Positions 33,378-43,566 of a DNA stretch of 46,462 nt are shown here, piece after piece. Each line of letters begins with the position of its first letter. Within the stretch, counting starts at the first letter, position 1. Location: positions 1 to 46,462 of the forward strand of contig CAJJXN010000005.1 in assembly GCA_905197115.1 (NCBI GenBank), in the 5' to 3' direction. The translations under genes were made by a program, and so were the position numbers. The stretch comes from an uncultured Bacillota bacterium (lineage in GTDB: Bacteria > Bacillota_I > Bacilli_A > RFN20 > CAG-631). Below the pieces are notes generated by a model. The model saw only the letters and a program-made list of their open reading frames with translations, did no database searches and was not told where the DNA came from.

Positions 33378-35489
33378 ATGGGCAAAAAATTAAAAAGTTT
33401 CGTTTTATTATCAGCTTTATTTGCTTTGTGTGCTTGTAATAACACTGAAAAAGATTCTAATTCAGTTTCAGGTTCACAATCAACTCAAGGCACATCCTCA
33501 TCCATTTCAACTCCTGACCCAATTGAAGTGACAAAAAAATTTGCTTTAACGGTCAATGCAGCTGAAGGTACAAAAGTAGAATTATTAGAAAATGTGACTC
33601 TAAATGAAATTGAGGCAGGCACAACACTTACTTTCAAAGTTACAGTAACAGATGAATCAAAAGAATTAAGCGCAGTTAAATTTAACGGCAAATTTGTTTC
33701 ACCTGTTGAAGGTAATACATATGAAGTAATGATGCCAAATCAAAATACAACTTTAGAAACAGAAGTTATTCGTTTAGGAGATGCTTCACTTATTAATGTA
33801 AGTGATGTAAATGAAGAAGCACTTCCTACAACTGTTGAAGAATTGAAAGATGTTTTAACTTCAACTGTAAATGCTGAAAGTAAATATCTTGCTAATGCGA
33901 CTTATCACAATACAATGTCAGGTTTAGTAGAATTAAATGCAGAAGTTGGTCGCAATGATGTTGTAGTAATAACTGGTCAAACTTTGGACTCTGATTATGT
34001 TTCTATTAATAAATTTAGTAGAGAAGAAAAAGGTCTTGTAAACAATCGTTTTTATACATTAAAAACAACAAGTAATCCTTCAAGTGGTGTATCCACAACA
34101 GGATCAATTAAACAATTAGTTGAAGATGACACAGAAACATTGTTAGGAAATCAAATCAAAGAAAGTGATGCAAAATTACAAGTAGGCAGTGCAGATTTTA
34201 TTTCTAATATTATTAACTTTGCATTTAGTGCTACTTCTTCAGAAAGCTTTTTAAGTAATAAAAGTTATGGTTGGACAAACGTAGCTTTTGAAAGCAAAGT
34301 GGATGAAGATAAGAAAACTTATACAAGTTTAGTTACTGCATACTATAGCTATAGTAGTGCTAGTCAACGCATGATTTCACTTAAAACAGTTATTGATGGA
34401 GATAACTTCTTAAGAAGTGCAGAATTTTTAACAAAACATTATTCTGATATTGATTTTGATAAAGAATTAAAACAACCTCTAGAAGGTGCTGAACCTTCAA
34501 AGGTAGAAGATATCACAATTCAACAAACAAGAGGATATCGTCATACGTTAAATCAAAAAACGGATTTAAATCAACATGTAATGAAAGATTACAATGTAAA
34601 TGTTAATTATAAATTACCTGGTGAAAAAGAAATTGAAACAACAAACAATAAAGTTGCAAATTCAGCTACATTATCTTTTAAATTCCGTCATAAAGATAAT
34701 CATCCAGTTATGATTACTCCACAATTAGTGGGTGCAAAAGAAGAAGGATTTGTTGAATTTGAAGACGAAAAACCAGTTGTAAAAAAAGAAGGTAATTTCC
34801 ATTTAATTTTTGATAATGGATTAGGTGAACAAAAAGAAGTAGCAGTTGAATCATTTAGACCTGAACCTTCATCTATTTCTGCAACTATGTCTGCAAAAAT
34901 TTATAAAGGTGAATCTGCTGTTTTAACAGTAACCGTTTTACCAGACGCAGCAGATAAAAATGTTGAAGTTACTTTAGCAAGTTCTTCAGAATGTCAAGTT
35001 GAAATTACAAGAAATGAAGATGGAACATTTAATGTCAAAGGTATTGAAAATGGGTTTGGTACTTTAGAAATTAAATCTACAATCAAAGCAAGCGTGTCAA
35101 CAACTGTTAATTTCGATGTAATGGATAAACCAGATGTAAATGCAATTAAAGCGAATTTAACCTCTAAAACATTATTTGGTAAAGTTTCTGGTTGGGGTTC
35201 TCACTTTGTGAACTTAAATGAAGATGGAACAGGTCAATATGTATGCTTTGAAGGTGGTAAAGGAGATGTTATTCCATTTACTTGGACTTTAAATGAAGCT
35301 ACTATCGAATTTGAAATAGAAGTAGATGGAACATTAAAATCTAAATACTATACATTTATGGGATTAATTGATCCATTAGAAACAGGACTTACATTAGTGT
35401 TTGGCTATAATGGTTCTCCTAAGCAAGCTACAATGACTTTATTAGATGATAAACTTGATTTTGCGACAGCTGATTTAAGTTCTTATTAA
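33378..35489 (+). CDS. Modular lipoprotein, tandem family member 1
   Basis: A 703-residue lipoprotein with lipobox ALCAC (C20) and a Ser/Thr linker (21-48). Modules: a bacterial-repeat-like beta domain (about 50-130, with ...NGKFVSPVEGNTYEVMMPNQNT...), a family-specific domain (about 140-365), an Ig/Big-like domain (about 480-585) and a C-terminal beta domain (about 590-703) of lipocalin-like character. The next gene shares the last three modules in the same order. No enzymatic motif seen. Probably a surface-exposed binding or structural protein. Confidence 0.78.
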   Translation: MGKKLKSFVLLSALFALCACNNTEKDSNSVSGSQSTQGTSSSISTPDPIEVTKKFALTVNAAEGTKVELLENVTLNEIEAGTTLTFKVTVTDESKELSAVKFNGKFVSPVEGNTYEVMMPNQNTTLETEVIRLGDASLINVSDVNEEALPTTVEELKDVLTSTVNAESKYLANATYHNTMSGLVELNAEVGRNDVVVITGQTLDSDYVSINKFSREEKGLVNNRFYTLKTTSNPSSGVSTTGSIKQLVEDDTETLLGNQIKESDAKLQVGSADFISNIINFAFSATSSESFLSNKSYGWTNVAFESKVDEDKKTYTSLVTAYYSYSSASQRMISLKTVIDGDNFLRSAEFLTKHYSDIDFDKELKQPLEGAEPSKVEDITIQQTRGYRHTLNQKTDLNQHVMKDYNVNVNYKLPGEKEIETTNNKVANSATLSFKFRHKDNHPVMITPQLVGAKEEGFVEFEDEKPVVKKEGNFHLIFDNGLGEQKEVAVESFRPEPSSISATMSAKIYKGESAVLTVTVLPDAADKNVEVTLASSSECQVEITRNEDGTFNVKGIENGFGTLEIKSTIKASVSTTVNFDVMDKPDVNAIKANLTSKTLFGKVSGWGSHFVNLNEDGTGQYVCFEGGKGDVIPFTWTLNEATIEFEIEVDGTLKSKYYTFMGLIDPLETGLTLVFGYNGSPKQATMTLLDDKLDFATADLSSY

Positions 35490-35493
35490 TACA

Positions 35494-35524
35494 AAAAGAC
35501 TGAGTTTGAATAACTCAGCCTTTT
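35494..35524 (+). terminator. Imperfect hairpin between lipoprotein genes 1 and 2
   Basis: AAAAG/CTTTT and CTGAGTT (35500-35506)/AACTCAG (35512-35518) with one mismatch, ending in only four T. It may act as a partial terminator or processing site that lowers expression of the two following genes. Confidence 0.55.
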
Positions 35525-35548
35525 ACACGAAAAGGAAGGGAAAGTTTT

Positions 35549-37384
35549 ATGAAAAAAAGATCACTATTGATATTGCTTAGTATATTTGCTTTAACAGCAT
35601 GTGGAAAAAATAAAGAATCGGCTAGTTCAACTCCAATTAAGCAAGAGGATACAAAAATTGATTTAGCGAGTGTATCAGCCTTATTAACTACGGATTTATA
35701 TTACAATGAAGTAGAACAAGCAAGCAAAGTAGAATTTGAAAACATTAACCAACGTGGAGAAAATCGTGTAAATTCTACTAAAGAAACATATTATATTTAT
35801 AACGATCAAATCTCTTATGCGGAAGGTGAAGAAAAAACAGAATATGCTGCATTAGGAACACAACCAGCTTCTGTAACATCGGATACTTATCAAACAGTTG
35901 CTGCTGCTAAAATGCTTGGAAATCAAAAAGTATTTTATTTAGTAAAAGATTTCAAAGATGGCACGGTTCGCACGACTTGGGCAGATTCCGCTTATCGTTT
36001 ACCAATCGTGGCAACTGGTTCAACATCGGGGGATGGTGTAAGCTACTTGTTAGAATCAAGTGTTCCAGGACAATTATCTAAACAAGTTTCATTACTTGCC
36101 AATTCATTTTTATCTGCGAATATTTTAAATAACCCAGATGTACAAATGATTATGCCAAAAGCACATATTACAAAAGAAAAGAACATGACTACTTATTGGA
36201 TTAAAAATTTTGAATATTCTTATAAAGAAGATGATGGTTCATTAGTAACCGTTAGTTCAAGTTTTGAATTTAAAGTAAGTTTAAATCGTCTTGTTTCTGT
36301 AAACACAGAATATAAAACAACACAATCAAGAAACAACGAAGATTATGTAGAAGTGGATACAAATACGTATCAAATTAGTTATGATGAAAGAGTATCTTCT
36401 ACAACTAATGATAAAATTATGGATCCTAATGATTATTTCTTAAATGAAGTAACATCGGTAAGGGCATATATCTATAATGATCAAGCAAAAAAAGAATATG
36501 TTTCTTTAAATAATTTACCAATTGGAAAATATATTCATATTGAAGCTGAAAATTATGCTCCTGCTAAAGCGGTTGATTTAGAAATGTATCCAGTTTCATC
36601 AAGTAATTCAGCAGTCATTGCATCAAGTAAGACCGTTTTTGAAACATTAACTACTGGTATGGCAACTTTAAAAGTGGAAAGTGCAACAGGAATTGAATTT
36701 TCATTAGATGTAAGAGTAAATATTCAACCTGTAGCACGTATCGTTTATGTGGATGCAACAAGTGATATTGAATCCGTTTATTCTGATGGTGGACAATCAA
36801 TGGTGCGTGCAATTTATACAAATACAGTGTATGATAGAGGAATTTATGTTCAAGTTTCTCCATCTTCTGCTTCTATTGATGATGTTGTGATTTCGGTTTC
36901 AGATGAAAGTGCCTTAAAAGTTACTTCATCCGTTTCAGAAGGAAAAAAATTAATCAATTTAACACTAGAAGTATTAGATACAACAGCAACAGAAGTTTCT
37001 TTAACTCTAAAATCATATGCAAACGAAAATGTTACAACAACGATTACATATCAAATTAAACAACGTTTAAGTGTTGCTGAAATGAAAGCAAAATTGATGA
37101 GTAATACATATCGTTGGGATAGCATTTATGATATTGGCTGGTATGCCTTATTAACATTTACAAGTGAAACGCAAGCAAAAGTAGCTTATTATAAAGATGG
37201 AAACTTAGAAGCTGAATTTACAATGACTTATTCATTTAATGGAATGACTTTAACTCCAAAAATGACACAACAAGAACCTTGGTATAATTATAATGGTGGA
37301 AGTTTAGCCTTAGATGGCAATCGTGTTACCTTAAGCGTAAATGTAACAGATTATATTCATACATTTCATATTGTAGAGGCTTAA
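35549..37384 (+). CDS. Modular lipoprotein, tandem family member 2
   Basis: A 611-residue lipoprotein with lipobox LTAC (C18). It has the family-specific domain (about 40-290), an Ig/Big-like region (about 300-500) and the C-terminal beta domain starting with SVAEMKAKLMSNTYRW, parallel to NAIKANLTSKTLFG in member 1. The Ser/Thr linker is shorter and the extra beta domain of member 1 is missing. SD GGAAGGG precedes ATG 35549. Function unknown. Confidence 0.78.
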   Translation: MKKRSLLILLSIFALTACGKNKESASSTPIKQEDTKIDLASVSALLTTDLYYNEVEQASKVEFENINQRGENRVNSTKETYYIYNDQISYAEGEEKTEYAALGTQPASVTSDTYQTVAAAKMLGNQKVFYLVKDFKDGTVRTTWADSAYRLPIVATGSTSGDGVSYLLESSVPGQLSKQVSLLANSFLSANILNNPDVQMIMPKAHITKEKNMTTYWIKNFEYSYKEDDGSLVTVSSSFEFKVSLNRLVSVNTEYKTTQSRNNEDYVEVDTNTYQISYDERVSSTTNDKIMDPNDYFLNEVTSVRAYIYNDQAKKEYVSLNNLPIGKYIHIEAENYAPAKAVDLEMYPVSSSNSAVIASSKTVFETLTTGMATLKVESATGIEFSLDVRVNIQPVARIVYVDATSDIESVYSDGGQSMVRAIYTNTVYDRGIYVQVSPSSASIDDVVISVSDESALKVTSSVSEGKKLINLTLEVLDTTATEVSLTLKSYANENVTTTITYQIKQRLSVAEMKAKLMSNTYRWDSIYDIGWYALLTFTSETQAKVAYYKDGNLEAEFTMTYSFNGMTLTPKMTQQEPWYNYNGGSLALDGNRVTLSVNVTDYIHTFHIVEA

Positions 37385-37385
37385 T

Positions 37386-38228
37386 ATGAAAAAGAAGTAT
37401 TTGTTTGTTCTTTTAGGATGTATGTTATCTTTGGTATCTTGTAATCAAGATAATAAAAAAGATTCTTCACCTAAAATTGATAGTTCATATTCAGACCCAA
37501 TTATAATAGAAGATAGTCGGATTACAGCTTTAAAGGAATTTAGAGAAGAACTTTTACAATTAGAAGCCACAGTTTCTAAAAAAACATATAAAATATCACA
37601 AGTAGATTATTATGGTATTGAAATTGAAAGTAGTGAAGAAGGTACAGTTAATGTATATCAAGACAATTTTATCGTTACTGAATTTAGTCAATCTATTGCC
37701 GATGAAGAAGCAGTAACAGGTCGTCGTGAAATGGGAATTACAGGAAGTAAAGTGAATCCATTAATTTATCAAATTGACTATTATAGTGAAAATGATGAAG
37801 CAAATAAGACACAATACTTTTACAATACTCCAGAAAATGCAACTTATTTGTTAAATGTTGGTTTTGTTCAATCTTATATCTTTTCAATTATCAATTTGAC
37901 CATTGATTATTTATCTACTAAAGGGTTACGAATTACTTTACAAACGAATTTTGACATGATAGATTTGAGTAAAGATGGTGTAGTGACTTTAAAATATCGC
38001 TTTACGAATACAAGTATTTATGGTGTGAAAGAAGAAGAAGTTCAACGCGATGATGTTTTAACGATTCAAGGCGGAAAGATTATAAAATCAAACACGACAA
38101 TGCTTTATTCTTTAAAAGATGGCATCAATTCTCAATATATGGAGCAAGAAGTGAATTATGTATATGATGAAATTCCTGCATATAATGGAGAAAAATTAGA
38201 TCCAGCTAATTATCCAACAAAGCAATAA
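37386..38228 (+). CDS. Short lipoprotein, tandem family member 3
   Basis: A 280-residue lipoprotein with lipobox LVSC (C19) and a Lys/Asp/Ser linker. It appears to consist only of the family-specific domain seen in members 1 and 2 (similar order of segments: Q/A-rich helix, YYGIE/YIYND strands, N-IL/NLTIDYL region, then Y-L-G-I--MD-like end). It begins 1 bp after member 2, so they are co-translated. A strong terminator follows. Homology to members 1 and 2 is weak by eye and is inferred. Confidence 0.72.
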   Translation: MKKKYLFVLLGCMLSLVSCNQDNKKDSSPKIDSSYSDPIIIEDSRITALKEFREELLQLEATVSKKTYKISQVDYYGIEIESSEEGTVNVYQDNFIVTEFSQSIADEEAVTGRREMGITGSKVNPLIYQIDYYSENDEANKTQYFYNTPENATYLLNVGFVQSYIFSIINLTIDYLSTKGLRITLQTNFDMIDLSKDGVVTLKYRFTNTSIYGVKEEEVQRDDVLTIQGGKIIKSNTTMLYSLKDGINSQYMEQEVNYVYDEIPAYNGEKLDPANYPTKQ

Positions 38229-38233
38229 AAAAC

Positions 38234-38274
38234 AAAAGGACTATTGAAAACGAAAGTTTTTAATGGTCTTTTTT
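38234..38274 (+). terminator. Terminator of the lipoprotein operon
   Basis: An 18-bp stem with G-U pairs (38234-38251 with 38256-38273), GAAA tetraloop (38252-38255), then T residues. Confidence 0.85.
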
Positions 38275-38338
38275 ATTAAAGAAAAATTGAAAAAAAGTGA
38301 CAATTTGACATAATTTTTACGTTTAAAAATGATTTTTA

Positions 38339-38361
38339 TTTTATTTTATGATAAAATAAAA
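38339..38361 (+). repeat. Perfect A/T palindrome before mutS
   Basis: Arms TTTTATTTTAT (38339-38349) and ATAAAATAAAA (38351-38361) around one G. It lies between TTGACA (38305-38310) and the mutS SD. It contains TATGAT (38347-38352), a possible -10. With only A/T pairs it may be chance in this composition. Confidence 0.4.
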
Positions 38362-38380
38362 ACAATATAGAGGTGTTAGT

Positions 38381-40927
38381 ATGAAAGAGAAACCAAAATA
38401 TACTCCAATGATGATGCAATATTTACAAATCAAAGAAAACTATCCGGATACGTTAATTTTATTTCGTTTAGGAGATTTTTATGAATTGTTTTTTGAAGAT
38501 GCAAAAATTGCTTCAAAAGTTCTAGAATTAGTTTTAACCGGAAAAAATGCAGGAGCAGACGAAAAAGTTCCAATGTGTGGAGTTCCTTATCATGCCATAA
38601 CCTCTTATATTGAAATTTTAATTAAAAATGGGTATAAGGTAGGTATTGTAGAACAATTAGAAGATCCACAAACAGTTACCAAAGGAATCGTAAAACGAGA
38701 TGTTGTTCAAATTATTACACCAGGAACATTAATTAATTTAGGTTTAGATGAAAAGAAAAATAATTTTATTGCTTATGTCGACGATTTTACATCTTTTTTT
38801 ACTTTAGCTTATTGTGACTTATCAACAGGAGAATTAGGAGTTTCAAATGTAGATCATGATATTAATTTATTAATAAATGAATTGCTTTCATTAGATTGTA
38901 AAGAAATAGTAACAACTTCTAAATTTAAAACAAATTATTTAAAAGATTTAAATAAAAAAGCGAATTTTTTTGTGACTGTTTCTGAAGAAGAAGCAATGCC
39001 TTTAGAAATCTATGAATTAACCGCAAAAATTCAAGATGCACGTCAAGGGCTTACGATTTCAAAACTCGTTTATTATTTAACAAATACCCAAAAAAGAGCG
39101 ATCGAATATTTAAGAGTTGCAAATGTAGTTAAATCTTCTCAATATTTAAAAATAGATAATAATTCAGCCATCAACTTGGAATTGACAAGAACTGTTCGCA
39201 GTGAAGATCGTTATGGAAGTTTATGTTGGTTATTAGATAAAACCAAAACAGCGATGGGAGCTCGTTTATTAAAAAAATTCATTGTTAAGCCTTTATGCAA
39301 TCAAAATGAAATTGAACAAAGACTAGATTTAGTCGAAACCTTTACTAAAGATTATATCAAAAGACAAGAGTTAGCTACATATTTAAATGAAGTGTATGAT
39401 TTGGAACGTTTAATCGCTAAAATTAGCTATGGTAATGCGAATGCTCGAGATTTGCTTCAATTGTTAAAATCTTTTAAAGTCATGCCAAATATTAAACAGT
39501 TATTAAATGAATTATCTTTAAATCGATTTAGTGACGAAATTTTGACATTAGATGAAATGGTATCGATTTTAGATAAAGCTATTTGTGACAATCCTCCTTT
39601 AAGTGTTAAAGAAGGAGGAATGATTAAACAAGGATTTAATACTACTTTAGATGATATTAAATTAGCAAGTAAAGATGGTAAAACCTATTTAGCAAATTTA
39701 GAAAATAAAGAACGTGAAAAAACAGGAATTAAAAATTTGAAAATTGGATTCAATAAAGTTTTTGGATATTATATTGAGGTAACAAAATCGTATTTACCTC
39801 TTGTGAAAGATGAATTTGGCTATATTCGTCAACAAACAACATCAAATTCTGAACGATTTATTACGGAAGAGTTAAAAGAAAAAGAAAAATTTATTTTAAG
39901 TGCCGATGATCGAATTATCAAATTAGAATATGAAATTTTTAACGAGCTACGTAATTATGTAAAATCCTTAACGAAAGAAATTCAAAAAGTTGCGGACACA
40001 ATTTCCTTTTTAGATGTGATTCGTTCTTTTGCCGAAGTGTCGGTAAATAATCAATATGTAAGACCTAATTTTAATTCATCCAATCAAGTAGAAATTATAA
40101 ATGGAAGACACCCTGTAATGGAAATGATTAATCGTCATACACTTTATGTTCCTAATGATATCAAAATTGATGAAAATGCGCATTTTTTATTAATCAGTGG
40201 TCCGAATATGGGTGGTAAATCTACATATATGCGTCAATTTGCGATTGCAATTATTATGGCTCAAATTGGCTGTTTTGTTGCGGCTGATAAGGCAAATTTA
40301 CCTGTCTTTGATGGTATTTATACGCGAATTGGTGCAAGTGATGATATGATTTCTGGTCAATCTACATTTATGATTGAAATGAATGAAGTTAATTATGCTT
40401 TACAACATGCTACAGAAAAATCATTGATTATTTTTGATGAAGTAGGACGTGGCACAGCTACTTTTGATGGAATGGCATTAGCCCAAGCAATCATTGAACA
40501 TATTTGCACACAAATTAAAGCAATTACTTTATTTTCAACTCATTATCATGAGTTAACGATTTTATCACAAAACTTAAAAGGATTAATTAATTTGCATGCA
40601 GCAGTAGTTGAAGAAGATGATAAAGTAACTTTTCTATACAAAATGGTTGAAGGAGCAACCAATAAATCTTATGGTGTAAATGTAGCAAAATTGGCTCATT
40701 TACCTGAAACATTATTGGATAGAGCAAAAGTAATTTTAATGGAAAAAGAACAAAAAGTACCAGTCACAGTTGCTGCATCCAATACTGTTTATAAAAAAGA
40801 AGTAAAAGAAGAAAAAGAACCTCAATGGTTACAAAAGTTAAAAGAAATTGATCCATTAGAAACAACACCCTTAGAAGCTTTAAATATTTTATTTGAACTA
40901 AAGAAAAAGATGAAAGAAGGCAAATAG
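38381..40927 (+). CDS. mutS: DNA mismatch repair protein MutS
   Basis: An 848-residue MutS1 protein that recognises mispaired bases. The N-terminal mismatch-binding domain has the F-x-E motif in GDFYELF (about 34-40). The ATPase domain carries Walker A GPNMGGKST (607-615) and the downstream DEVGRGT and STHYHEL segments. SD AGAGGTG precedes ATG 38381. It is followed after 1 bp by mutL, giving a mutS-mutL-miaA-uppP cluster. Confidence 0.97.
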   Translation: MKEKPKYTPMMMQYLQIKENYPDTLILFRLGDFYELFFEDAKIASKVLELVLTGKNAGADEKVPMCGVPYHAITSYIEILIKNGYKVGIVEQLEDPQTVTKGIVKRDVVQIITPGTLINLGLDEKKNNFIAYVDDFTSFFTLAYCDLSTGELGVSNVDHDINLLINELLSLDCKEIVTTSKFKTNYLKDLNKKANFFVTVSEEEAMPLEIYELTAKIQDARQGLTISKLVYYLTNTQKRAIEYLRVANVVKSSQYLKIDNNSAINLELTRTVRSEDRYGSLCWLLDKTKTAMGARLLKKFIVKPLCNQNEIEQRLDLVETFTKDYIKRQELATYLNEVYDLERLIAKISYGNANARDLLQLLKSFKVMPNIKQLLNELSLNRFSDEILTLDEMVSILDKAICDNPPLSVKEGGMIKQGFNTTLDDIKLASKDGKTYLANLENKEREKTGIKNLKIGFNKVFGYYIEVTKSYLPLVKDEFGYIRQQTTSNSERFITEELKEKEKFILSADDRIIKLEYEIFNELRNYVKSLTKEIQKVADTISFLDVIRSFAEVSVNNQYVRPNFNSSNQVEIINGRHPVMEMINRHTLYVPNDIKIDENAHFLLISGPNMGGKSTYMRQFAIAIIMAQIGCFVAADKANLPVFDGIYTRIGASDDMISGQSTFMIEMNEVNYALQHATEKSLIIFDEVGRGTATFDGMALAQAIIEHICTQIKAITLFSTHYHELTILSQNLKGLINLHAAVVEEDDKVTFLYKMVEGATNKSYGVNVAKLAHLPETLLDRAKVILMEKEQKVPVTVAASNTVYKKEVKEEKEPQWLQKLKEIDPLETTPLEALNILFELKKKMKEGK

Positions 40928-40928
40928 T

Positions 40929-42674
40929 ATGAATCGTATTAATATTTTAGATGCATCTTTAGCCGATAAAATAGCTGCTGGAGAAGTCGTAGAACGTCCT
41001 GCAAGTGTTGTAAAAGAATTAGTAGAAAATAGTATTGATGCGCATGCTACAAAAATTGAGATCTTTATTGAAGAGGGTGGAAGAACGCTCATTGAAATTC
41101 GGGATAATGGATGTGGAATGTCTAGAGAAGATGCCATTTTATCGATAAAAAGGCATGCAACTAGCAAAATTAAAACAGATTATGATTTGTTTTCAATTCA
41201 TACCATGGGCTTTAGAGGTGAAGCATTAAGTGCAATCAGTTCAGTTTCTAAATTTACTTTAATGACTTGTGAAAAAGAAAGTAATTCAATTGGTACAAAA
41301 TTAGTTTGTATCAATAGTGAAGTTGTTCAAATTGAACCTTGTGCACTTGTTGCAGGAACAATTATTAAAGTGGAAGAGTTATTTTATAACACCCCAGCTC
41401 GGTTAAAATACTTAAAATCCGATTCAACTGAATTTGCGATTATTACAGACATTGTAAACAAATTAGCGTTGGCTAACCCAAATGTTCGTTTTAGTTTGTC
41501 TCATAATAAAAAAGTAATTTTTCAAACGCCAGGTAATGGGAATATGGTAGAAATTATTTCTGCAATTTATGGCTTAAATGTCGCTAAAAACATGATTTAT
41601 TTTGAAAATAAGACAAATGATTTTATGATTAAAGGGTATACAAGTAATATTTCAATTAGCAAATCGAATCGTTATAGTATATTTAGTTATGTAAATCAAC
41701 GTTTTATCAAAAATAAAACGATTTCTGATAGTGTAATTGCGGGATATCATGAATTATTATTTGAAAATCGTTATCCGATTACAATTCTTTATATTGAAGC
41801 AGATCCAACGATTTTAGATGTCAATATTCATCCAACAAAACAAGATATTCGAATTTCGAAAGAAATGGATTTAAAACGATTAATTCAAGAGTCTATTCAT
41901 CAAGCAATAACAAAAAATAATCAAATCAGTGAAATGAAAATAAAAGAAAGCCATCCTCAAACTTATGTTGAAAAACCAACGCAAACTTTTCTTGATTTTT
42001 CTGCACCAGAATCGCAAGAAACAACTGAAACAAACACGTTTATAGAAGAATTTTCAAATGATTCTATAAGTATAAATGAAAATATAATTTCACAAAAAGT
42101 TTCAAAAGACTATCAGCCAATTGGCCAAATTCATGGAACTTATATTATTGCTCAAAGTCAAGAAGGATTTATTGTAATTGATCAGCATGCAGCAGCGGAA
42201 CGCATACGTTATGAACGATATCAAAAATTATTTTTAGAAAATCACCATTCAATCGATTTATTAATTCCTCTTGTAATTGAGTTATCTAATAAAGAATATC
42301 AAGATTTATTACCTCATCTTGAAATGTTAAAAGAAGTTAAAATTGAAGCAGAACCATTTGGAAATAATGCGATTAAAATAACCCATATCCCTTATTATTT
42401 AGATAAAATTGACTTAAAATTATATGTTGAAACGCTTATCCAACAAATTATTCAAAATAAAAAAATAGATTTACATGCATTAAAAGATTATGCAATTGCA
42501 ACGCTAGCATGTAAAGCGTCCTTAAAAGCGAATTCACATTTATCAATGATGGATATGGAAAAAATTATAGAAGATTTATTTTTATGTGATAATCCTTATA
42601 CTTGTCCACATGGTCGACCAACGATTTTAAAATATAGTTTAGCAGAACTGAAAAAAGCATTTAAAAGGACATAA
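40929..42674 (+). CDS. mutL: DNA mismatch repair endonuclease MutL
   Basis: A 581-residue GHKL ATPase that couples MutS to strand removal. The N-terminal ATPase has ELVENSIDA, DNGCGM and GFRGEAL. The C-terminal domain holds the endonuclease metal motif DQHAAAERIRYE (from D418), with ACKASLKAN and CPHGRPT, so this MutL should nick DNA itself, consistent with the absence of MutH in such bacteria. The linker (about 330-395) is Glu/Ser/Thr-rich. Confidence 0.97.
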   Translation: MNRINILDASLADKIAAGEVVERPASVVKELVENSIDAHATKIEIFIEEGGRTLIEIRDNGCGMSREDAILSIKRHATSKIKTDYDLFSIHTMGFRGEALSAISSVSKFTLMTCEKESNSIGTKLVCINSEVVQIEPCALVAGTIIKVEELFYNTPARLKYLKSDSTEFAIITDIVNKLALANPNVRFSLSHNKKVIFQTPGNGNMVEIISAIYGLNVAKNMIYFENKTNDFMIKGYTSNISISKSNRYSIFSYVNQRFIKNKTISDSVIAGYHELLFENRYPITILYIEADPTILDVNIHPTKQDIRISKEMDLKRLIQESIHQAITKNNQISEMKIKESHPQTYVEKPTQTFLDFSAPESQETTETNTFIEEFSNDSISINENIISQKVSKDYQPIGQIHGTYIIAQSQEGFIVIDQHAAAERIRYERYQKLFLENHHSIDLLIPLVIELSNKEYQDLLPHLEMLKEVKIEAEPFGNNAIKITHIPYYLDKIDLKLYVETLIQQIIQNKKIDLHALKDYAIATLACKASLKANSHLSMMDMEKIIEDLFLCDNPYTCPHGRPTILKYSLAELKKAFKRT

Positions 42675-42675
42675 T

Positions 42676-43563
42676 ATGGAAAAGATAATTGTTATTGTAG
42701 GACCAACAGCGGTTGGCAAAACAAAAATATCAATTGAATTGGCAAAAAAAATAAATGGTGAGATTATCAATGGAGATGCCATGCAAGTATATCAAGGTTT
42801 AGATGTCATTACTGCTAAAATCAAACCTTTTGAAATGGAAGGAATCCCTCATCATTTATTTAGTTTTTTACCAATTAAGGAAAATTATAGTGTAGCGGAT
42901 TATCAAAAAAATTTAAGAAATAAAATTAAAGAAGTTCAAAATAGAAAAAAAGTTCCCATTATTGTCGGTGGAACGGGACTTTATATTAAAGCAGCTTTAT
43001 ATGATTATCAGTTTAATGAACAAGAAGATACGCATCAAGAAATACAAGAAAAATATAAAAATTATACAAACCAAGAATTATATGATTATTTAAAAAATAT
43101 TGATGTTGAAAGTGCATTGATTTTACATCCAAACAATCGTAGAAGAGTCTTACGTGCGATTGAAATTTATGAGCAGAATGGCCAAACAAAATCTGAGATG
43201 TTAAAACAGCAAGAACATAAATTATTATATCCTTGTTGCTTTATTGGTTTAACAATGGATACAGAATTATTAAATCAAAGAATTAATCAACGAGTGGAAG
43301 AAATGTTTTTAGACAATGTTGTAGAAGAAATTCAAAACAATCCTACAACATCTACTGCTTCAAAAGCGATAGGTTATCAACAAATAAAAGATTATATTCA
43401 ACATAAAATTTCACTAGATGAATGCAAAGAACAAATAAAATTAAGAACAAGACAATACAGAAAACGACAAATGACATGGTTAAAACATCAATTTAATGTA
43501 ACTTGGTTTGATGTTAATCATAATTCGCTTGAAGATATTTATAATTATTATATAGGTGATTAA
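42676..43563 (+). CDS. miaA: tRNA dimethylallyltransferase
   Basis: A 295-residue enzyme that adds a dimethylallyl group to N6 of A37 in tRNAs reading codons beginning with U. Walker A is GPTAVGKT (9-16), with GDAMQVYQGLDVITAK and VGGTGLYIKA following. RRRVLRAIEIYE and GYQQ segments are family features. It starts 1 bp after mutL (SD AAAAGGA) and 3 bp precede uppP. With tsaD elsewhere in the window, two A37 modification routes are encoded here. Confidence 0.96.
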   Translation: MEKIIVIVGPTAVGKTKISIELAKKINGEIINGDAMQVYQGLDVITAKIKPFEMEGIPHHLFSFLPIKENYSVADYQKNLRNKIKEVQNRKKVPIIVGGTGLYIKAALYDYQFNEQEDTHQEIQEKYKNYTNQELYDYLKNIDVESALILHPNNRRRVLRAIEIYEQNGQTKSEMLKQQEHKLLYPCCFIGLTMDTELLNQRINQRVEEMFLDNVVEEIQNNPTTSTASKAIGYQQIKDYIQHKISLDECKEQIKLRTRQYRKRQMTWLKHQFNVTWFDVNHNSLEDIYNYYIGD

Positions 43564-43566
43564 ACC

